Source of the DNA: an uncultured Planctomycetaceae bacterium
GTDB lineage: Bacteria; Planctomycetota; Planctomycetia; Pirellulales; UBA1268
Direction of reading: 5' to 3'
Length of the DNA stretch: 10,070 bases
Assembly (NCBI GenBank): GCA_903958265.1
Contig: CAJBSQ010000375.1
Coordinates: 1 to 10,070 of the forward strand
Part shown: piece after piece, positions 6,702 through 10,070 of the stretch
Layout: the number at the start of each line of letters is the position of its first letter
Numbering within the stretch: position 1 is the first letter of the stretch
Position numbers and translations under genes: made by a program
Notes under the pieces: generated by a model
Databases searched by the model: none
Seen by the model: the letters and a program-made list of their open reading frames with translations, nothing else
What the model was told of the DNA's origin: nothing

Positions 6702-7292
6702 ATGCTCATTCCAACCAGACACGCCCGGTCCATCGCGGCCGCCCTCACCGTCGTGGCGTGGTGCCTTTCGGCTGTCGCCGAGGCCCCCATCGCGCCGGCA
6801 CCCGAACTGCTGGTCGCGGATGCCGCCGTCGTGCCGGCCTCGTTGGTCGAAGCTGCGACGGCTGCCGTGCCGGCGGCCGCACGGTCTCTCGCTTCGGTGC
6901 CGCTCTCGACCGAACCCCAGCCGAGCGTTGGGTCACGAACACCGGCGTTTCGGCCGCTGCCCGACTGGCGACTGCTCGTCGCCCTGGGCAGCGCGTTCGC
7001 CGCCGTGGCCGCCTATCGGGTCGTCACCGCCCGCCGTGCGGTCGGCATGCCCCCGGATGTCTTCGAAGTGCTCGGCGAGGCGTCGCTCGGAGGTCAGCAG
7101 TCGGTGCGGATCATCCGCTTCGGCCCGCGAACGCTGCTCGTCGGCGTGTCCTCCGCTGGCTGCCAGACGCTTGCCGAACTGACCGATCCGCAGGCCACCG
7201 ACCGGATGGTCGCCGCCTGCCATGGCAGCCGTGTCGCCGGGGTCGCCGATCGCGGCCGGCGGGCTGCCCGTCGCGGGGAGGCCCGCGCCTGA
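6702..7292 (+). CDS. fliO: flagellar export assembly protein FliO
   Basis: FliO is a membrane protein that helps FliP rings assemble in the flagellar export gate, and injectisomes do not have it. This 196-residue protein has an N-terminal signal-like segment (about 10-26), an alanine/proline-rich linker, a membrane span at about 88-107, and then the FliO cytoplasmic domain. That domain reads VFEVLGEASLGGQQSVRII, then GPRTLLVGVSSAG and LAELTDP, which fits the family pattern of a short beta domain with the sLG..qs and LLvGv motifs. The basic tail (RRAARRGEARA) is unassigned. The stop TGA shares its last base with the ATG of fliP (TGATG), so the two genes are translationally coupled. Placement directly before fliP matches the common fliOPQR order and strengthens the call. 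Confidence 0.85.
   Translation: MLIPTRHARSIAAALTVVAWCLSAVAEAPIAPAPELLVADAAVVPASLVEAATAAVPAAARSLASVPLSTEPQPSVGSRTPAFRPLPDWRLLVALGSAFAAVAAYRVVTARRAVGMPPDVFEVLGEASLGGQQSVRIIRFGPRTLLVGVSSAGCQTLAELTDPQATDRMVAACHGSRVAGVADRGRRAARRGEARA
7275..7281 (+). promoter_or_regulatory. ribosome binding site of fliP inside fliO
   Basis: GGGGAGG lies 10 nt before the ATG at 7292. It supports that start over the in-frame ATG at 7325, which has no upstream Shine-Dalgarno sequence. Confidence 0.5.
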
Positions 7293-8185
7293 TGTGCACC
7301 GCGGCCCTGTGTCGTCGTTCGTCCATGTCGTTCGCCTCGCGGCGCACCGTGTCGCGCCTTGGAAGAGCCGTGGCTGGCCTGCTGCTCGCCGCTGCGCTGC
7401 TGCCGTGGGCCGCGGCCCGCAGCGACGATCTCGCCGGTCCCCTCCAGGCGGTCGATGCGGCCCGCGCTGTGCCGGCAGAGGTGGCTTCCCGCAGCCCCGG
7501 AGACTGGCTCGAACTCCTCGGCGGCCGGCCGCTGGAGACGCTCATCCCGTCGGCGGTCATGTTTGGTGTGATCAGCCTTGCTCCCGCGGTGCTGCTGATG
7601 ACGACCTGCTTCGTGCGGATGTCGGTCGTGCTCTCGCTCCTGAGGCAGGGGCTCGGCATGCCGCAAATTCCCTCCAACCAGATCGTCGCGTCGCTGGCGA
7701 TTTTCCTCTCGGCCATGGTGATGTGGCCGGTCTGGAACCAGGCCTGGCGGGATGGCATGGAGCCTTACCGCAGCGGCACGCTCTCCGCCGCGGAGGCGTT
7801 CGACAAGGGGTCGCTGCCGATCCGGCGGTGGATGGCGGGCCAGATCGAGCAGGCGGGCAACCGCGACACGATGCTGCTGTTTCTCGAGCGGCACCCCGAC
7901 GGCCCCAGGCAGGCGGCGACCTACGACGACGTGCCGGTTGAGGCCCTGCTGCCCGCGTTTCTGGTGAGCGAACTGGAGACGGCCTTCACGATCGGCTTCC
8001 GGATGCTGCTCCCCTTTCTCGTGCTCGACATCCTGGTGGCCACGCTCGTGGTGGCCACGGGCCTCGTGATGCTGCCGCCGTCGCTGGTGTCGCTGCCGCT
8101 CAAGCTCCTGGTATTCGTCGCCGCGGACGGCTGGTCGCTGGTGGTTCGCTCGCTGCTCGACAGCGTGCGGGCGCTGCCGTCATGA
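7292..8185 (+). CDS. fliP: flagellar type III export gate protein FliP
   Basis: FliP forms the pentameric core of the export gate. The 297-residue protein begins with a signal peptide (basic SRRTVSRLGR, hydrophobic 26-37, then AAARS), as is usual for FliP. The family core begins with LAPAVLLMTTCFVRMSVVLS (96-115) and RQGLGMPQIPSNQ (118-130). The C-terminal signature PAFLVSELETAFTIGF leads into PFLVLD and then LPPSLVSLPLK and VAADGWSLVVRSL. All four membrane spans are recognisable. One departure is the gating loop, which reads TGLVMLPP (256-263), whereas most FliP and SctR proteins have several consecutive methionines just before the PP. The gene is coupled to fliO by TGATG and lies 19 bp before fliQ. 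Confidence 0.96.
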   Translation: MCTAALCRRSSMSFASRRTVSRLGRAVAGLLLAAALLPWAAARSDDLAGPLQAVDAARAVPAEVASRSPGDWLELLGGRPLETLIPSAVMFGVISLAPAVLLMTTCFVRMSVVLSLLRQGLGMPQIPSNQIVASLAIFLSAMVMWPVWNQAWRDGMEPYRSGTLSAAEAFDKGSLPIRRWMAGQIEQAGNRDTMLLFLERHPDGPRQAATYDDVPVEALLPAFLVSELETAFTIGFRMLLPFLVLDILVATLVVATGLVMLPPSLVSLPLKLLVFVAADGWSLVVRSLLDSVRALPS

Positions 8186-8204
8186 ACTCCCCGAGCGACT
8201 CGCC

Positions 8205-8459
8205 ATGAACGACCAGCAGCTCATCGAACTCGTCAGGCAGGCGCTCGTCGGCGGAGCCGTGGTGCTCGTGCCCGTGCTGCTCGCCGGCCTGGCCGTGGGG
8301 GTCGTCGCTGGGCTGGTGCAGGCGGCCACGGGAGTCCACGAGCCGATCGTCGGATTCGTGCCGAAGTTTGCAGCGATGGCGGCGACCCTCGTCGTGTCGC
8401 TGCCGTGGATGGTGGAGCGGTTGGCGGAGCTGTTTCGCGAGACCGCGGCCGGGCCGTGA
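8205..8459 (+). CDS. fliQ: flagellar type III export gate protein FliQ
   Basis: This 84-residue protein has two membrane helices (about 15-38 and 55-70), the normal length and topology of FliQ, which packs around the FliP/FliR core of the gate. The family motif between the helices is clear: QAATGVHEPIVGFVPK (39-54) corresponds to the canonical QA.TQ..E..L.FVPK, with P53-K54 conserved. The closing LPWMVERLAELF also fits. Only a weak GAG precedes the ATG at 8205. Its stop overlaps a GTG (GTGA at 8456-8459) that is in frame with fliR, but the better fliR start is 42 bases downstream. Confidence 0.94.
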   Translation: MNDQQLIELVRQALVGGAVVLVPVLLAGLAVGVVAGLVQAATGVHEPIVGFVPKFAAMAATLVVSLPWMVERLAELFRETAAGP

Positions 8460-8500
8460 GCCGCGGGGCTTGGCACGCACGACGCAGGCAGGTGGCGACG

Positions 8501-9298
8501 ATGGCCGACGTCTGGATATCCTCTGTGCTCGCCGCAGGCAGTGCCGTCGCTGTCGGCGTGTTCGCCCGCATGGCCGCTGCCGTAGCGATCGGCGTGCTGC
8601 CGCTGGCGATCGGCGTCGGCTTTCGTGTGCAGGCAGCCCTGGTGCTCGCGATCACGATCGCGGCCTGTCCGACCGCGGCGGCGGTCTCGCAGCCGATGGC
8701 CGTCGATGCCTGGGGACTCGTCGGAATCGCGGTGGTGGAGGGGCTCGTCGGCCTGGTCATGGGCGCGGCAGCGGCCGCCGTCTTTGCCTCGGCCTCCTGG
8801 GCCGGCGCGGTGCTCGGGAGCGTCACGGGACTGTCGTGGGCCGACGACTTCGGCGGCGAGGCGGGCTCCGAGTCGGCCGGCATGGCGAGGCTTGCCTGGT
8901 GGATGGCGCTGGCCGGATTCATCGGGGCCGGGGGTCATGCGGCCGTGGTGGCCGGGCTGGTCGACAGCGTTCACGTGCTCCCGATCGGGGCGGCCGTCGG
9001 CGTCGATGGCAGCTGGCACGACGGGCTCGTGGTCCTCGCCGGCAGCATGCCCGGGGTCGGGCTCTCGTTGGCCGTGTCGCTCGCCCTACCGGCCCTCGCG
9101 GCGGTGCTCGCCTTTCATCTCGTGGCTGCCATCTGCGTGCGAACCGCGGGCTTCGATCCGGGCCAGGGGCTGCTGCAGGCGGCCGCCTCGCTCGTCCTGC
9201 TCGTCGCTGTGTGTGCCGGCACCGACTCCTGGATCGGTGGCTTCGCCGCGCTGGTCGAGCCGCCGCTGGAGCGGTGCTTCCACGACATCCATCCCTAG
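8501..9298 (+). CDS. fliR: flagellar type III export gate protein FliR
   Basis: FliR supplies one subunit to the helical export gate, completing the FliP5 ring. The 265-residue protein is almost all membrane helices. Family landmarks are FARMAAAVAIGVLPL near residue 21, VEGLVGLVMG around 77-86, and WAGAVLGSVTGLSWADDFG around 100-119 before a short polar loop (GGEAGSESAG). Next come the GHAAVVAGLVDSVHVLPIG stretch (about 147-165) and a last pair of helices. The canonical PQ-N motif near the end is reduced to DPGQGLL, so the plug region is divergent. The start is placed at the ATG 8501 (GGTGG about 6 nt upstream) because it fits the family N-terminus. An in-frame GTG at 8456 would overlap the fliQ stop and add 15 residues. 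Confidence 0.92.
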   Translation: MADVWISSVLAAGSAVAVGVFARMAAAVAIGVLPLAIGVGFRVQAALVLAITIAACPTAAAVSQPMAVDAWGLVGIAVVEGLVGLVMGAAAAAVFASASWAGAVLGSVTGLSWADDFGGEAGSESAGMARLAWWMALAGFIGAGGHAAVVAGLVDSVHVLPIGAAVGVDGSWHDGLVVLAGSMPGVGLSLAVSLALPALAAVLAFHLVAAICVRTAGFDPGQGLLQAAASLVLLVAVCAGTDSWIGGFAALVEPPLERCFHDIHP

Positions 9299-9328
9299 CC
9301 GCGTTTCCACGAGGGCTCCAGGCACGCC

Positions 9329-10051
9329 ATGGCCGACGACTCCGAACGCGTGATCCCGGCGACGCCGCGCCGCCGCGAGGCGGCTCGCCGCCAGGGGACG
9401 ATGCCAACGGCCGTGCTGCCGGCCTGGGTGGCGACGGCAGGTACGGCGGTGTGGCTCCTCCCGGCATGGGCTGCGGCGACGATGCCCGCGGCGACCGATC
9501 TGGTGGCCGTTGCGATCGCCGAAGCTGCGGCTCCCGCGCCGCCAAGCCTCTGGCCCGCGCTCGTGGCGGTGACCGCGCCCACCGCGGCAGTCGTGGCCGC
9601 GGCCGCCGCCGTGGGGCTTGGCGTGCGTTTCCTCCTGGATGGCTTTTCGTGGCAGCCGGCGCGGCTGGCGATCGACTATCGCCGAATCGATCCCATCGCG
9701 GGGCTGGCCCGCATCTTTTCGTGGCGGTCGCTCGCCGGGGCTGTCGGCGGTGGCACTGCCCTGGCAGCGCTTGCGATGGCCGCCGTGTTCGCGATCGGCC
9801 CGGTGGCGTTGTCGTCGAGCCGTGGTCCCGCCGAACACCTCGCGATCGCGGCGGCCGCCTGGCGGTCGGCGGTCTGGCTGTTCGCGGCGGCGGCGGTGGT
9901 GGCGGGATGCCGCTGGCTCTTCGCACGGCGGCGGTTTGAACGGCAGATCCGGATGACGCCCGAGGAGTTCGCCGAGGAAACGCGGAGCGCTCAGGCCGAC
10001 CCCAAGATCAAGCTCCTGCAGCGGCAGAAGCCGCGGCAGCCCGCCGCGTGA
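9329..10051 (+). CDS. flhB: FlhB-like export gate protein lacking the C-terminal NPTH switch domain
   Basis: FlhB wraps the export gate and, through its cleaved cytoplasmic domain, switches substrate class. The 240-residue protein has the usual N-terminus (ATPRRREAARRQGTMPTA, 11-28; compare PTPkrl.dArekGqv). Four membrane spans follow at about 29-50, 74-103, 134-160 and 176-198. The loop YRRIDPIAGLARIFSWRSLA is the FlhB R..P..Gl.riFS.rsl motif. The linker helix IRMTPEEFAEET...ADPKIK is the canonical lkMs.qEv.dE...GdP.iK. The chain then ends about 14 residues later (LLQRQKPRQPAA), exactly where the NPTH-bearing domain should begin. Normal FlhB has about 350-380 residues. Either the switch domain is lost, or it is encoded separately beyond the edge, or there is a frameshift. 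AGG about 7 nt before the ATG supports the start. Confidence 0.88.
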   Translation: MADDSERVIPATPRRREAARRQGTMPTAVLPAWVATAGTAVWLLPAWAAATMPAATDLVAVAIAEAAAPAPPSLWPALVAVTAPTAAVVAAAAAVGLGVRFLLDGFSWQPARLAIDYRRIDPIAGLARIFSWRSLAGAVGGGTALAALAMAAVFAIGPVALSSSRGPAEHLAIAAAAWRSAVWLFAAAAVVAGCRWLFARRRFERQIRMTPEEFAEETRSAQADPKIKLLQRQKPRQPAA

Positions 10052-10070
10052 GCGACCGTCGCGAGGGCTA
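10048..10070 (+). CDS. possible start of the next gene, cut by the window edge
   Basis: A GTG at 10048-10050 overlaps the flhB stop in GTGA, the same arrangement as at 502. It opens seven codons (VSDRREG) before the edge. The purine-rich gcggcagaag lies upstream, but not at ideal spacing. By operon order flhA would be the first guess. Nothing in seven codons can confirm it. Confidence 0.3.

Noticed and set aside
6587..7291. N-terminal extension of fliP in the same frame
   Set aside because: It would overlap the end of fliF and all of fliO. The extension is R/G-rich, while the ATG at 7292 has a ribosome binding site and leads straight into a signal peptide.
8456..8500. GTG start for fliR overlapping the fliQ stop
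   Set aside because: It would add 15 mostly polar, basic residues that FliR proteins lack; the ATG at 8501 fits the family. It remains possible because GTGA overlaps occur elsewhere in the window.
8368..9939. 523-codon + strand open frame overlapping fliR and flhB
   Set aside because: Its composition is extremely rich in R and G and it overlaps two clear flagellar genes in another frame.
1..10070. CRISPR array, tRNA, rRNA, insertion sequence or integrase
   Set aside because: I saw no regularly spaced repeats, cloverleaf, rRNA stretches, transposase motifs or terminal inverted repeats.

Overview
The window is high-GC and gene-dense, and every supportable gene lies on the + strand. The small exported CPxC protein, the coupled 700-residue membrane-anchored protein with a PAGMPSG/FKxYxY repeat, and the divergent flagellar genes suggest a planctomycete, probably of the Pirellulales type. 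That assignment is inferred from the style of the proteins; there is no rRNA or other taxonomic marker here.

Layout. Bases 1-205 hold no convincing gene, only a 20-bp imperfect tandem repeat just before the first start codon. Bases 206-2604 are a two-gene, translationally coupled unit (GTGA overlap): a 99-residue CPxC membrane protein and a 700-residue protein with one membrane segment at each end and a duplicated soluble domain. Two hairpins follow. A complete NAD-dependent malate dehydrogenase (mdh, 2706-3656) is followed by a strong GC hairpin. Next comes an alpha/beta-hydrolase-like gene (3823-4500) that keeps the nucleophile elbow GQSTGG but lacks a visible catalytic acid loop and histidine. 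A good intrinsic terminator overlaps its stop codon.

Bases 4551-10051 form one tight, probably co-transcribed cluster: a degenerate GHKL-ATPase-like protein, then FliF (MS ring), FliO, FliP, FliQ, FliR and a short FlhB. A further gene may start at the right edge (GTG at 10048). FliP, FliQ, FliR and FlhB together make the membrane export gate of the flagellar type III apparatus, FliO assists assembly of the FliP ring, and FliF forms the ring that houses the gate.

The unusual points are in this cluster. FliF is directly followed by fliO, with none of fliG/H/I/J/L/M/N between them. The cytoplasmic tail of FliF is short (about 48 residues). FliP lacks the run of methionines in its gating loop. 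FlhB stops right after its linker helix, so the NPTH self-cleaving substrate-switch domain is absent. This could be a divergent planctomycete flagellum with scattered genes, or a flagellum-derived export machine with reduced function. The window alone cannot decide between these.
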